Assembly (NCBI GenBank): GCA_947503895.1
Contig: CANNFT010000003.1
Span: forward strand, 512,320 to 576,319
From: an uncultured Saccharospirillaceae bacterium
GTDB taxonomy: Bacteria; Pseudomonadota; Gammaproteobacteria; Pseudomonadales; Oceanobacteraceae
Direction of reading: 5' to 3'
DNA length: 64,000 bases
Part shown: in pieces, positions 27,185-37,449 of the stretch
Position numbering within the stretch: the stretch's first letter is position 1
How the letters are laid out: each line of letters starts with the position of its first letter
Notes under the pieces: generated by a model
What the model saw: only the letters and a program-made list of their open reading frames with translations
Databases searched by the model: none
What the model was told of the DNA's origin: nothing
Made by a program: the position numbers and the translations under genes

Positions 27185-28554
27185 ACGAATGGAATAATAT
27201 TGCGGGAGTCAGGATCGTAACTTTTCGATTTAAGTTTCAGTCGAGCGATGTGGTATAAATAATTCAGGATTGGTGCGAGTGTATAATAGGGAGAAAATTA
27301 TAAATTAAAATACACCCCAAGATTGTAGATGTTTTAGTAAAACAATACATGTCATTGTGCGCAATCTTAAAAGCTTATTTTTAGTGTTGCACCATTATTC
27401 ATCGCCGCTCCGCGCATGGTTGTTATAGACTATCAGCAGCGATAAAATGCGTCCGTTGCAATACTGACTATAAGTTTAATGATCAGGGTGTATCAGTGTG
27501 CACACCCTTAATGTGTCATCCGAGATCGGCTGTCAGCATCACACATTATCTTGCCTTTTGTCGCCATCCATTATCAGAATGACTTAAGTCTAATAGGCGC
27601 TGCATGCAATCCACCTGCAGAGCATGTCCTTTATTGCAATTACTCCTAAACTTGTCGAGGTTGTCAATAACCCCAACGGTCTGGCTGTTTCGTCGATTCA
27701 ATTAGTGTTGAGCCCCAAGAGGTGCATATGTCGATGATCGATTTTAACCGATTAAAAATTGCTCTTAGTATGTTTGATGCACAGGCGGATGGTATTAGAA
27801 AAAATTGAGACCCACCCTTGCCAATAAATATGTTATCAGCTGCATTCTAAATTTTAGGGAAGTTAGCTACATTTAAAATGGTGGTTGCCATTCAATAAAG
27901 TATTCGTTCAATGCTGGGTCGAGTCAAAATATTATTTATCCGCCATAATTATAGATCATTCATTCTGTGTTTTTGAAAAGTCAACTTCAATGTCGTTGAA
28001 GGATGTTTGATGGTGCTAAAACACAAAAGAAAATTTTATCATTTTTTAGTTGGAAAGGAATAGGCCCAGAAATTAAGTATTGTATTTATTTCGTTTTTTA
28101 GGTGGTGCTGATTTATGTTTAATTCGGACGAACAAAATATTAAGCGTAATAAATTTCATTTCTTAGTTTTGAGCTGAAAGCGTTGTTGTGCAGATTTAGG
28201 CTAATTAATACGTTTGATATTTTATATAATTTGATCACTTGGCGATTGAATATTCAACAACGCTAGTGGCGTGTCTAATTATATTTTGGTCAGGAATTTT
28301 CTCTCAAGATTCTCGGAAAGATTATTCTGTTTTATTGTCGCTTATTCGGAGGTTGATTTTGTGATGAATTTCATAGATTTTCTTGTTTTGCGATCTATTG
28401 GGTCGTTTTAAAAGGTCGAAATCACTAATACTTCCAGCTTGGCTAAGATTTAAGTCTTAGTTATGTGGTTATGGTAATGCGCATGAAATTACCAGCGTTA
28501 ACCCAATGGTTGTGGATTTCACATCGTTTATAAAAATAAAGGAATAGGAAAAAT
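27185..28554. other. long region without a convincing gene
   Basis: About 1.4 kb, A/T-rich, with no convincing gene. Two tiny protein-like frames are visible: 27624-27737 (37 residues, MSFIAITPKLVEVVNNP...) and, overlapping its end, 27728-27808 (26 residues) behind an AGAGGTG ribosome-binding-like site. They may be gene scraps. A short hairpin AGGGTGT/ACACCCT lies at 27485-27508 without a T run. Probably the eroded part of the island plus the upstream region of the lipoprotein gene. Confidence 0.4.
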
Positions 28555-31065
28555 ATGAAAAATAATTTTGCAGGGGTGCTGGCTTTGAGTGCCATGTTAG
28601 GCACCCTAGCTGGGTGTGGCAATTCAAGTTCTGGTGGTGCAAATGAAAATAGCAGTGACACACTTAAAATCAATTTTGATTATCAGGTGAGCTCTGTATA
28701 TAAAAACGTGACATCAGCCAATCAAGTATCTAATCGTGATACGTTTGATGCTGTTCAATCTAAGTCGCTCAACAGAAGCGTTAACTTTGCTAGCTTTCGT
28801 CCGCTTACGGGGAGTTTAAATGTTACAAGGTCTCAAGACGGATCAATTGTTGATGATTTTTTCTGGAGTTCAGAGTTAGATGACGAAGCACTCGAACTTA
28901 TTTCTACAAAGACCATTGTTTTAGATGCAGTGGATGATTATGACTTCCGACTGACGCTGCATGACGGTGATAAAAAATACTACGGTGAGAGAATAGCAAG
29001 GTCGATTATAGACGGTGAAAACGATGTTCTAATCGTTATGAAGCCGGTGATAGGTGATACTGAAATCAATGTTGATTACGATAATTTTTGCCGATATGAC
29101 TTTGCGTATCCGAGGGCTGAATTTGAAAATTTACTGACGCCTAGAATCGGTGTGACTATCGATGATGGTAATGAAATATTTCTTGAAATCAATAAGGACA
29201 CAGGTTCATCAATTGAGGTGTTGAGCGCACTTCAAGAGGGGATTCACGACCTTGAGTTTCGTTTGTACGACGGCAATACTGCTGTTGGGCGAACAAACCC
29301 AAGTGAAATTACGGTGGAGGTTGAAGACGCTTGCCAAGACCTGAATGTTGATTTTGAACCATTTCATGGTGAGACAATATTGACACTGGATTTAGATAAA
29401 GGCGAAGCCAATTTTACGGTTAATATTCCATCTGAAGTCGTTGATGAAGTTGTGACTCAGCCTGGTGAAGAAAAATTAGATAATTTTAGCGGGATCATCC
29501 AACTTTCAGGTGAGCTTAACACTGAAGACAGTTTAGGATATATACAACAACCGCTTGTTATTACACAAAACCAAGATGGCACGTACAAAGGGGAAGTTAC
29601 TCTACAAAATGTACGGTTTGAAAAAGAAAATAATCCTGTATCAGTGTCTCTGACATTCACAGACGTTGGTAATGATGCAGAGCCGTATCATTTAGGTGGA
29701 TGTTCATTCACTCATATTATTAGTGAAAGTAGTTCTACACATCTCTGTATGATCGATCAACTAAATAGCCGTCGAATTGTTTCAGGTAATATTTTAGGCA
29801 TTTGGGGTGTGAACGTGTACGATCAAAATAATCAGCCAGTGCAAGGCGCCACTATTCGAGCCAATGCTGTTGATATAGGCATGACGGGTGGAGCAGCCGT
29901 ATTTGGCACCGCCGGCTATAAAAAAATGACGCTAAAAAAAGGCGCTTATCTGATTACTGCCTTCAAAGATGGCATGTTTGACGAGGCGAATATAGAAGTT
30001 GATTCTTTAGATGTCAAAAATATCGATCTTTGGTTAGAACCAATGACTTGGGGCACAGCGAAAGGCTTGGTTAGACATGCAACGGACAGCACCATTATTT
30101 CTGGCGTACAAGTGACGGCGAAGCAGGGTGACAGCGTAGTTCAAATACTTAATTCAAATTCAACGGGTGCATTTGAGTTTTATTTGGCACCGGGTGAGTA
30201 CGAATTCCACTTCGAAAAATCTGGCTACCATCCCGTAGTTTATCAAAATATAGAAGTGACAGATCAGGGCGCGACGGTAGTCGAAGCGCTTATGATGATT
30301 GAGGATACCGTCGATCCTGATGCAATGGGTATTGTCAGTGGTTCAATTAGTCATGCGCTTAGTGGGAGTACAGTTGAAGGCGCAACGGTTCGTTTTCGTT
30401 CAGGCGTAAACAATTTTGATGGTGAAGTAGTATCAGAGACAGTGAGTATGGGTAACGGCCAGTTTGAGTATGAACTTCAAACGGGTCACTATACGGCAGA
30501 AATCGCAAAAGACGGTTTTATTACAAGTTACAGAACGATTATCGCCATTGGAAATGAATCAATGTCTGGGCAAGATGCCACACTTACGCCAGTCATGCTA
30601 ACAGGTGAGACGAGGATAGTATTGACGTGGGGTACTGAACCTAGAGATCTAGACTCGCACTTGTGGGCTGCTGATGGTGCAGGATCAATGTGCCATGTTT
30701 ACTATCGTTCGCGAGTGTGTTCGCAGGGTGCTGTAGAGGTGGCGAATTTGGATCTTGATGATACCAACGGTGAAGGCCCAGAAACTACGACTATCTTAAG
30801 ACAATTTGAAGGCGTTTATACTTTTAGAGTTAATGACTTCACAAATCGTAATGCTGGAAATAATCAATGGTTGGGATATTCCAACGCTACAGTTCGTGTT
30901 TATCGAAATAATGGACTCGTCGCGACGATTAATGTGCCAAATGAAGTGGGTACTTGGTGGCATGTATTTGAGCTAGAAGGCGACGATATTCGTATTCTAA
31001 ACTTTATCGATTCAGGGCCGACAAATAATTTTGGCGCACAAGCACCTGCGAATAATATCAAATAG
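28555..31065 (+). CDS. lipoprotein with carboxypeptidase-regulatory-like repeats and DUF2135 domain
   Basis: 836 residues. A signal peptide ends in lipobox LAGC (Cys21) and is followed by a Ser/Gly/Asn-rich tether, so it is an envelope lipoprotein. Residues about 25-400 are beta-rich and unrecognised. Three consecutive carboxypeptidase-regulatory/Cna-B-like beta domains follow (about 410-497, 498-585, 592-680; for example GAFEFYLAPGEYEFHFEKSGY). The C-terminal 684-815 segment RIVLTWGTEPRDLDSHLW ... WWHVFELEGDDIRI matches the DUF2135/YfaP-type domain. An AAAGGA ribosome-binding site is upstream, and a strong terminator follows. Likely an extracytoplasmic adhesion or scaffold protein; function unknown. 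Confidence 0.8.
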   Translation: MKNNFAGVLALSAMLGTLAGCGNSSSGGANENSSDTLKINFDYQVSSVYKNVTSANQVSNRDTFDAVQSKSLNRSVNFASFRPLTGSLNVTRSQDGSIVDDFFWSSELDDEALELISTKTIVLDAVDDYDFRLTLHDGDKKYYGERIARSIIDGENDVLIVMKPVIGDTEINVDYDNFCRYDFAYPRAEFENLLTPRIGVTIDDGNEIFLEINKDTGSSIEVLSALQEGIHDLEFRLYDGNTAVGRTNPSEITVEVEDACQDLNVDFEPFHGETILTLDLDKGEANFTVNIPSEVVDEVVTQPGEEKLDNFSGIIQLSGELNTEDSLGYIQQPLVITQNQDGTYKGEVTLQNVRFEKENNPVSVSLTFTDVGNDAEPYHLGGCSFTHIISESSSTHLCMIDQLNSRRIVSGNILGIWGVNVYDQNNQPVQGATIRANAVDIGMTGGAAVFGTAGYKKMTLKKGAYLITAFKDGMFDEANIEVDSLDVKNIDLWLEPMTWGTAKGLVRHATDSTIISGVQVTAKQGDSVVQILNSNSTGAFEFYLAPGEYEFHFEKSGYHPVVYQNIEVTDQGATVVEALMMIEDTVDPDAMGIVSGSISHALSGSTVEGATVRFRSGVNNFDGEVVSETVSMGNGQFEYELQTGHYTAEIAKDGFITSYRTIIAIGNESMSGQDATLTPVMLTGETRIVLTWGTEPRDLDSHLWAADGAGSMCHVYYRSRVCSQGAVEVANLDLDDTNGEGPETTTILRQFEGVYTFRVNDFTNRNAGNNQWLGYSNATVRVYRNNGLVATINVPNEVGTWWHVFELEGDDIRILNFIDSGPTNNFGAQAPANNIK

Positions 31066-31090
31066 CGCTACATAAAATTGAGAGGATTAA

Positions 31091-31118
31091 AGTGGCGATA
31101 CTAAATCGCCACTTTTTT
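31091..31118 (+). terminator. rho-independent terminator
   Basis: AGTGGCGAT and ATCGCCACT form a perfect 9-bp stem with a four-base loop, followed by TTTTTATTG. It ends the large lipoprotein transcript and lies before the convergent small lipoprotein gene. Confidence 0.9.
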
Positions 31119-31147
31119 ATTGTTTGCTAGTCAGAGTATATTCTTGG

Positions 31148-31486
31148 TTAAACTGATTCATCTTCACCACAAACAAAATTTAATTCATTAAATGAAATGC
31201 CATTTACACCACTATTGAACTTAGAACCTGCGTAATCTAGGGTCCCATCGTCACAGATCAAATCTCCTGCGGCTAATGAATAGGCATTCGCGCTAGACTC
31301 CGTTAATGTGCAACTCTCGTCGTGTTTTAAATTAATAGTGTCTTCGACAATTGGGCAAACAGCTGGGATTTTAAGTGAATCTGACGTATTGCTTAAACCA
31401 GTATTGTTTGAGCTGCTAGAGCTGCTACCGCTACCGCCGCAGCCAATTAAAAATAAAGTGATTAAACCCACAGAAATGAATTTCAT
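31148..31486 (-). CDS. small lipoprotein, unknown function
   Basis: 112 residues. A short signal peptide with lipobox LIGC is followed by a Gly/Ser tether (GGSGSSSSSS). Four cysteines in the mature part (CPIVEDTI, DESCTL, DLICDDG, NFVCGEDES) could form two disulfides. No family recognised. It is convergent with the DUF2135 lipoprotein and shares its terminator region. Confidence 0.6.
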   Translation of the reverse strand: MKFISVGLITLFLIGCGGSGSSSSSSNNTGLSNTSDSLKIPAVCPIVEDTINLKHDESCTLTESSANAYSLAAGDLICDDGTLDYAGSKFNSGVNGISFNELNFVCGEDESV

Positions 31487-31719
31487 AAATACTCGCTTTT
31501 TAACGAAAATAGGATGAACAATTGGTGATGATACTCATTCGAATGGATCTAGGAGCCTAGTGAGCACTTGAATGATACATTTTCAATTAGATGGCGGATT
31601 TTGACATAAAAATTGGGGCGAAGCTAGGGATTGGGTTAATAAATGCTCAATTATAATCCATGAGGCTAGAGTGGCAATTTGTGTATGTCTGAATGAGACT
31701 TGGCCATCGGTAGGACTGA

Positions 31720-31753
31720 AATCAGGTATCAGTGGTGTTTCTGATGCCTGATT
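31720..31753 (-). terminator. hairpin downstream of trhO
   Basis: AATCAGGTATCAG and CTGATGCCTGATT pair over 13 positions with one G-T wobble around an 8-base loop. It lies just past the trhO stop on the minus strand; the T run is very short, so it may be a weak or factor-assisted terminator. Confidence 0.45.
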
Positions 31754-31786
31754 ATCATAGGGAGGTTAGAAGTTTTAAGTGTGCCG

Positions 31787-32776
31787 TTACTTGCGAGAAT
31801 TAATTGCTTGCTGCCTTTTTCGCTCTAACTCTTTGGCTTCACGGTGAGATTGCATTACTTTTTGCACATCACCACCAATGTGCGTTTCTCCACGTGCCTT
31901 CGCTAATTGAACTTGCTTCTCTCTCTCTGAAAAGCGGTGCTTTTGTTCTTCTGTTAATTTGTCAAAGCAATATGGGCAGGAGACACCTTTCTGAAAACGC
32001 GCGTCGAGTTTGTCTTCCTCTGTGATAGGCAGACGGCAAGCGTTGCACTGATCATAATGTCCGCGATTTAAATCATGATCTACGGTAACGCGATCATCAA
32101 AGACAAAGCATTCACCTTCCCACATGGATTCTTCTTTTGGAACGTCTTCTAGGTATTTCAAAATGCCACCTTTCAGGTGGTACACCTCTTCAAATCCTTG
32201 TTCTTTCATATAAGCCGTCGACTTTTCACAGCGAATACCACCGGTGCAAAACATCGCAACCTTCTTATGCTGCGAAGGACTCATTTCTTTTTTAACGTAA
32301 TCTGGAAACTCTCGGAAGGTTTCTGTTTTAGGGTTCACAGCGTTTTTGAAGGTGCCAACTTGGACCTCATAATCGTTACGGGTATCGACTAGCACGACAT
32401 TGGGATCACTAATTAAGTCATTCCAGTCTTTAGGGTCGACGTAGGTACCCACCACTTGCTTCGGGTCAATTCCTTCAACACCCATGGTGACAATTTCTTT
32501 TTTCAGCTTTACCTTCGTGCGTTTAAAAGGCTGGTTGTCTGTATAGGATTCTTTAATTTCGATTCCTGCCAAACGAGGGTCGCTGTTTAAGAAGGCAAGT
32601 AGGGCGTCTATGCCTGCGCGTAGCCCTGATACGGTGCCATTGATACCTTCTTTTGCCAATAACAGCGTGCCGCGTATATCGTGTTGCTCCATGGTCGCTA
32701 ACAGGCGGGGTTTGATTTCTTGGTAATCGTCCAACGTGACGAATTTATAGAGCGCGCAAACGATGGTTTGAGCCAT
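31787..32776 (-). CDS. trhO: tRNA uridine(34) hydroxylase TrhO (rhodanese family)
   Basis: 329 residues. O2-dependent hydroxylation of wobble uridine, giving ho5U34 in tRNA, is the established activity of YceA/TrhO. The N-terminal ferredoxin-like part includes [13 protein letters not shown], and the rhodanese domain carries [10 protein letters not shown] and the active-site loop CTGGIRC (Cys177, Cys183). A C-terminal zinc-finger-like CNACRLP...CPYC follows. A GAGGA ribosome-binding site precedes ATG 32776. Single-gene unit. Confidence 0.95.
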   Translation of the reverse strand: MAQTIVCALYKFVTLDDYQEIKPRLLATMEQHDIRGTLLLAKEGINGTVSGLRAGIDALLAFLNSDPRLAGIEIKESYTDNQPFKRTKVKLKKEIVTMGVEGIDPKQVVGTYVDPKDWNDLISDPNVVLVDTRNDYEVQVGTFKNAVNPKTETFREFPDYVKKEMSPSQHKKVAMFCTGGIRCEKSTAYMKEQGFEEVYHLKGGILKYLEDVPKEESMWEGECFVFDDRVTVDHDLNRGHYDQCNACRLPITEEDKLDARFQKGVSCPYCFDKLTEEQKHRFSEREKQVQLAKARGETHIGGDVQKVMQSHREAKELERKRQQAINSRK

Positions 32777-33039
32777 ATTGAGTCCTCATTTCTGCCCCCC
32801 GGAACGTAAATCCGGAGCAATTTGATGGCGCATTATATGGATTTTAGGCCACTAGAAAACCCCCAGAGCATGCAAAACTGAAAATACCCGTAGTTTTCAA
32901 TAGGAAATTGACATAGGTCAGTTTAACCTGCTGGCTACTCCGCTTGAGCACCAGCCTGACGACCCTTGTCCTATTTTCACTTAAGAGCTGAGGTGTCTGT
33001 CAGTTAGACTGCGATGCTCATTTTGCAAGGAGCAAGCAA

Positions 33040-35706
33040 ATGTTAAAAAACAGTCGATACCGGCCGTCAATAAGGATCTTATGCCTATTATACCCTTTCA
33101 AGTTTTCCCAAATTTCCTACATTAAGTCTATTTTCAGCATATTTGCGCTACTTTCGTTGGCCGCTTGTGGTTCAGGGGGATCAGGAAGCGGAGCGGATGA
33201 ATCGACCATGGATAATGGCTATCGAATCGTTCCTTTCTCGCCGGAAACATGCCAGCAGCATGATGCCCACATTTGGAAAGGCGGAGAGTGTTTATTAGAA
33301 GCAAATCCAACCGTAAAAAACCTTGCGGCGATTCACTCTTTACCCCAACAGGATAAGGATGATGTTATTCGATGGCTGGTCAGTTTAGAGAAAAAAGCCA
33401 ATTTACATTCAATCGTACCTAACTGGGATGCCTCAAGTTCAGTGCAATCCGATGCTGAAGATTCGACGCCCTATTTAGATGAGCATCTACTAAAACAACA
33501 TGTGGAAAATGGCATCATCAGTGACGGGTCTCGTCATTGGATGTTAGGCGAGGCTGATGTAAACGATTCATTGTATGCAAACTTAGTCTTGCAGGAATCG
33601 GACTTTTTAAATGGCCAAACCGTCACCCACAAAAAAATTGCGTTGAATATTGATGATGGTATTGCACAGTTATTAATTAACGAGAGAGAAATCTACACAT
33701 TTTCATTAATGCAATCCGTTTCGTTGATCGCGGATATCGCACTAAACACGGTTTCAGATGTCAAGAGTTTTGACATTGATTACCGAATGCGTAACGACGG
33801 AAATTTTCAAGAATACGACTTTGAATCATTGCTGACTCAAGTTCAGAGTCAATTAGCATTTACCGATGATGGTGCCGAAGACCTCGCTCAGTATCTGAAT
33901 ATCTCTATAGAAAACGCGAACCAATATTTCAAAAAAACGATGACACCTTTCACCACAGCACGAGTTAACATTCAAGATGAAAAGGCGTTTAATTTACATG
34001 CTGATGATCCACGATTAGCAAAAAATATTGAAAATACCCCTCCACTTTTTGATAGCCAGATCGAATCCTTAGGTGTTATGGCTCACATTGATGCCCGCCA
34101 GGTTCTAGGTGAAAAAGTCACGCCCATAGAAGTAAAATTGAGTGCTGTGCTGAGTCGTACCGCAGCAGGGCTTTCAACCGTTCAGGTGGACAGTACATTA
34201 AGCGTGCTAGAGCTATCGTCCTATGAAAGAACATTATCAACTTTTACGGATGTCATGATGGCGCGTGCTAATCATATCCGTAGCGCTTACTCGGAACCCT
34301 TCACCCCCGCACTTCCCGATGACGCTGAACGGCATGCACTTGCTTATCAACCATTGCTGTTGCCTTTACTGGTTCATCTTCCCGAAAAATATGAATCGCC
34401 TGTCAATGCCATGCTAGATAATTCGCAGTTAAGTGAATTGTTATTTGAAAAAGTGCATCCGCCATATGCTGGTGACCAAGTGCCTACATATAAGCAAAGG
34501 GTATCAATGATTGGTTGGGATAGTGCTTTAATGGAAGCCATTATTAAATCGTTGCGACCCGATTCCTCAGAAGATTTAATGAGGTTGGCGATTGAAGAAA
34601 GGTTGGGCCAGTTTAGAAACAAAGTAGAGCAAGTGACACAACTGTCAGGCAGTGAATCCAGCTTTATATTAAGTCTGATAGAACAAATAGAACCCTTACT
34701 GTTGGGGCTGGATGAGCATCTGCTGAATGTTTACTTAGAGACTATTGTCAATATCACCACCAAAATGGCCTATCTAAATTTAAACTTAGAGGAAAACATT
34801 ACTGTTCAAGAGTTGCACAGCGCTCTGAATAGAGCCGGTTTATGGTTGGCGGAACCATTGAAGGAAGTGCTCAACAAAGTCTATTCGTTTCAATATGTCA
34901 ATGATCGATGGAATCCAACCACCACATCTATGATTGCCACTAATGATGTCATATCTTTGCCGGATGCTCTGGATGCATTGCCCAATGCCAAAACGTTGTT
35001 TGCAGAGCATGATGTATTGGCTCAAGAGTTGAACATTCCATTGGCAACCCCTCAATTTTTTTCTAAGCAGTCAGAGCTTGTTCATAATGAAAAGGTAAAG
35101 GATAAAATTGTCACATTAAAGGCGCTTAAATCCTTTTACGTAGAAGATCAACAAAACCAAAAAAACGCAATCTCATTTAAGCATGACTTCCAGTTGTTAT
35201 CATCAACTGCCTATAAAGATGAATGGGATGAACACACGTTTGTGCGGTTACAAACGCAACTTCGATTAATATGGCGATCCAGGTTTTGTACAGACAAGGG
35301 TTCTATTTCTGAAACCTGGGCGTGTTATCCCAACAAGGAGTCTTTGTTAAGTAATCAGCTCGGTCAAGGATACTTAGCGGATTACGGCAATAATCAAAAT
35401 CCCTACGTTGATCATGCAGAGCAATTTAAAACCGTACGTGAGTTGAGTGAGCAATTGTATGCTAATGGACTATATGCCTATGAAGGTGTGTTACTGTCAA
35501 AGTATTACAACGGGAACAATGGTGGTCTTTGGCTGACATGTTCAATCGCTGAAGTAGATGGCTTACTGACAGAGCTGGTCAATAAATTATCAGACTTGGT
35601 TGATTGGCAAATGGATCACTCTGAAGTGAGTCGGGAGAATATAGCAGAGCGTGCATCCAGAGTAGAGGAGATTAAAGGTATTTACGTTACAGAATGCCAA
35701 AGCTAA
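33040..35706 (+). CDS. large orphan lipoprotein (888 aa)
   Basis: AAGGAG precedes ATG 33040. After an unusually long, basic N-terminal region the hydrophobic segment IFSIFALLSLAAC ends in a lipobox, followed by GSGGSGSGAD, so the mature protein is a lipid-anchored envelope protein of about 845 residues. The rest is mostly helical and acidic, with few cysteines (ETCQQHDAHIWKGGEC near the start; RFCTDKGSISETWACYP and LTCSIAE near the end) that could pair. No known domain recognised. It is a stand-alone unit between TrhO and a bidirectional terminator. Confidence 0.65.
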   Translation: MLKNSRYRPSIRILCLLYPFKFSQISYIKSIFSIFALLSLAACGSGGSGSGADESTMDNGYRIVPFSPETCQQHDAHIWKGGECLLEANPTVKNLAAIHSLPQQDKDDVIRWLVSLEKKANLHSIVPNWDASSSVQSDAEDSTPYLDEHLLKQHVENGIISDGSRHWMLGEADVNDSLYANLVLQESDFLNGQTVTHKKIALNIDDGIAQLLINEREIYTFSLMQSVSLIADIALNTVSDVKSFDIDYRMRNDGNFQEYDFESLLTQVQSQLAFTDDGAEDLAQYLNISIENANQYFKKTMTPFTTARVNIQDEKAFNLHADDPRLAKNIENTPPLFDSQIESLGVMAHIDARQVLGEKVTPIEVKLSAVLSRTAAGLSTVQVDSTLSVLELSSYERTLSTFTDVMMARANHIRSAYSEPFTPALPDDAERHALAYQPLLLPLLVHLPEKYESPVNAMLDNSQLSELLFEKVHPPYAGDQVPTYKQRVSMIGWDSALMEAIIKSLRPDSSEDLMRLAIEERLGQFRNKVEQVTQLSGSESSFILSLIEQIEPLLLGLDEHLLNVYLETIVNITTKMAYLNLNLEENITVQELHSALNRAGLWLAEPLKEVLNKVYSFQYVNDRWNPTTTSMIATNDVISLPDALDALPNAKTLFAEHDVLAQELNIPLATPQFFSKQSELVHNEKVKDKIVTLKALKSFYVEDQQNQKNAISFKHDFQLLSSTAYKDEWDEHTFVRLQTQLRLIWRSRFCTDKGSISETWACYPNKESLLSNQLGQGYLADYGNNQNPYVDHAEQFKTVRELSEQLYANGLYAYEGVLLSKYYNGNNGGLWLTCSIAEVDGLLTELVNKLSDLVDWQMDHSEVSRENIAERASRVEEIKGIYVTECQS

Positions 35707-35760
35707 AGATATGAGTGCTCAGGATCCTACGCATACAAGAATGATTTCTTGAATACTCAT

Positions 35761-35797
35761 AAACTGCACAGCACGTTGTTTGCTGTGCAGTTTTATT
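35761..35797. terminator. bidirectional rho-independent terminator
   Basis: AAACTGCACAGCA and TGCTGTGCAGTTT form a 13-bp stem around a 7-base loop, followed by TTTTATTT on the plus strand. It separates the orphan lipoprotein gene from the convergent M17 peptidase gene and can serve both. Confidence 0.9.
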
Positions 35798-35831
35798 TAC
35801 GTCAGCGACTGACTATTGCTGGCATGAAGCA

Positions 35832-37187
35832 TTAAAGATACTTCTCTGATAGGAATTGCATGACCGCGCGCATCCCCATCGCTTCTCCGCCCACCGGCCT
35901 GCCGGGTAATTTTCGAGTATTCCACGCCATAACATCAAAGTGCGCCCAGTGCGTTTCTTCACGGACAAATTCTTGTAGGTACAGTGCCGCTGTTATGGCA
36001 CCGCCCATCGGTGTTGCCGCACAGTTTTGAATGTCGGCAATATCGCTCTTTAGCAAATCCCGATAGGGTTTGTGTAAGGGCAAATTCCAAACAGGATCTT
36101 GGGCTTTACTTCCTGCTTGTTGCAGGCCAGTGGCCATATCAGCTTGATTTGTAAAAAAACCGGGGATCTCCGTTCCTAGAGCAACACGGCAAGCACCTGT
36201 TAAAGTAGCAAAATCAATGATCATATCCGGTGATTCAGAGTCTGCTTCGGCTAATGCATCACAAAGTATCAAGCGTCCTTCTGCATCTGTGTTATCGATC
36301 TCAACCATTAGGCCTTTTCGGGTCTGTATGATGTCTCCAGGCCGAAATGCGTTGCCGCTGACCGCGTTTTCAACGGCGGGAATCAATACTCGCAGCCTAA
36401 CAGGCAGCTGGTGTGACATGATGAGCGAGGCCAGTCCCAGTACGTGTGCAGCGCCACCCATGTCTTTTTTCATTAACCGCATTGCCGATCCTGGTTTTAG
36501 GTCCAGGCCTCCACTGTCAAAACAGACCCCTTTGCCTACGAGCGTTAGCTTAGGATGGTCGATGCTTCCCCAGTGAATATCGAGCAGGCGAGGCTTGTTT
36601 TCGCTAGCGCGCCCTACTGCGTGAATAGTTGGGTAATTATTCGCCAGTAATTCGTCGCCGACTATTTCTGAAAAAGCACCGTCGAATTGGCGGGCCAAAT
36701 CTTGTGCAACTTGCGATAGATGCTGAGGCATCATATCGCCAGCTGGCGTGTTGACGAGGTCCCGTACGAGATAGGTGGCTTCAATGAATTTCTGTGCTTG
36801 CTCGACGGTTTCTGAGCTTTCTAGCGTCAATACAGGTAATGGTTTGTCCGATGATACGTAATGCTCATACCGGTAGCCTCCAAGTCCCCAAGCGATGGCA
36901 AAATTGAGGGCGTATTTTGCTGAAATATTCAACAAATACTCCCCAGCAGGCAGCTGCGTAGCCAGGTCTGCGCCTGCAAAAAAGTCACCTAATGGCGTCA
37001 CTAACAGGACGCATTCGAGATCACCTTCATGACTCGGCACCAAGCTATGGCCTGTACCGCTGAAGCGTGTAGAAGTCAGCCATTTCTGAATGGTGGGTGT
37101 TTGTTGGGAGAGCCAGTTTTCGTACTGAGCGGGCTCTAATACGATGAGTGGAGTACCTTGACTACCTGCTTGAATTTGGCCGGTCAT
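35832..37187 (-). CDS. M17-family leucyl aminopeptidase
   Basis: 451 residues. The C-terminal catalytic domain shows the dinuclear metal site and the catalytic Lys: LVGKGVCFDSGGLDLK, MKKDMGGAAHVLG, and the family signature NTDAEGRLILCDALA. The N-terminal about 150 residues are less conserved, as in the PepB/PA-type branch rather than canonical PepA. It would release N-terminal amino acids from peptides in the cytoplasm. Monocistronic. Confidence 0.93.
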   Translation of the reverse strand: MTGQIQAGSQGTPLIVLEPAQYENWLSQQTPTIQKWLTSTRFSGTGHSLVPSHEGDLECVLLVTPLGDFFAGADLATQLPAGEYLLNISAKYALNFAIAWGLGGYRYEHYVSSDKPLPVLTLESSETVEQAQKFIEATYLVRDLVNTPAGDMMPQHLSQVAQDLARQFDGAFSEIVGDELLANNYPTIHAVGRASENKPRLLDIHWGSIDHPKLTLVGKGVCFDSGGLDLKPGSAMRLMKKDMGGAAHVLGLASLIMSHQLPVRLRVLIPAVENAVSGNAFRPGDIIQTRKGLMVEIDNTDAEGRLILCDALAEADSESPDMIIDFATLTGACRVALGTEIPGFFTNQADMATGLQQAGSKAQDPVWNLPLHKPYRDLLKSDIADIQNCAATPMGGAITAALYLQEFVREETHWAHFDVMAWNTRKLPGRPVGGEAMGMRAVMQFLSEKYL

Positions 37188-37449
37188 GTTATGTGTTTTT
37201 CTCTGAGTGAGTCGATTTCGTGAAGTGGTTGATGTAAATGCTAATATAAGGTGTTCAGTATAACTAGACTTCCTGCCTTAAGTGAATCGGATAATGGCCT
37301 AATCAGCCTAAGTTGATACCGCTGCCCACGTATTGAAGCTCTATTCGACCGGTGGTCTAAACTAATACATATCAATACATATACATTTGGCTGACTTTCA
37401 TGCCTTTTTTTAGATCTCAATCGAATAAATTGACCCTAGTAGAGAACGG

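Noticed and set aside
27485..27508. AGGGTGT/ACACCCT hairpin as terminator or attachment site
   Set aside because: No T run, long loop and no second copy, so it cannot be assigned a function.
24554..28554. CRISPR array or toxin-antitoxin pair in the island
   Set aside because: No regularly spaced repeats and no paired small ORFs with toxin-like sequence were seen.
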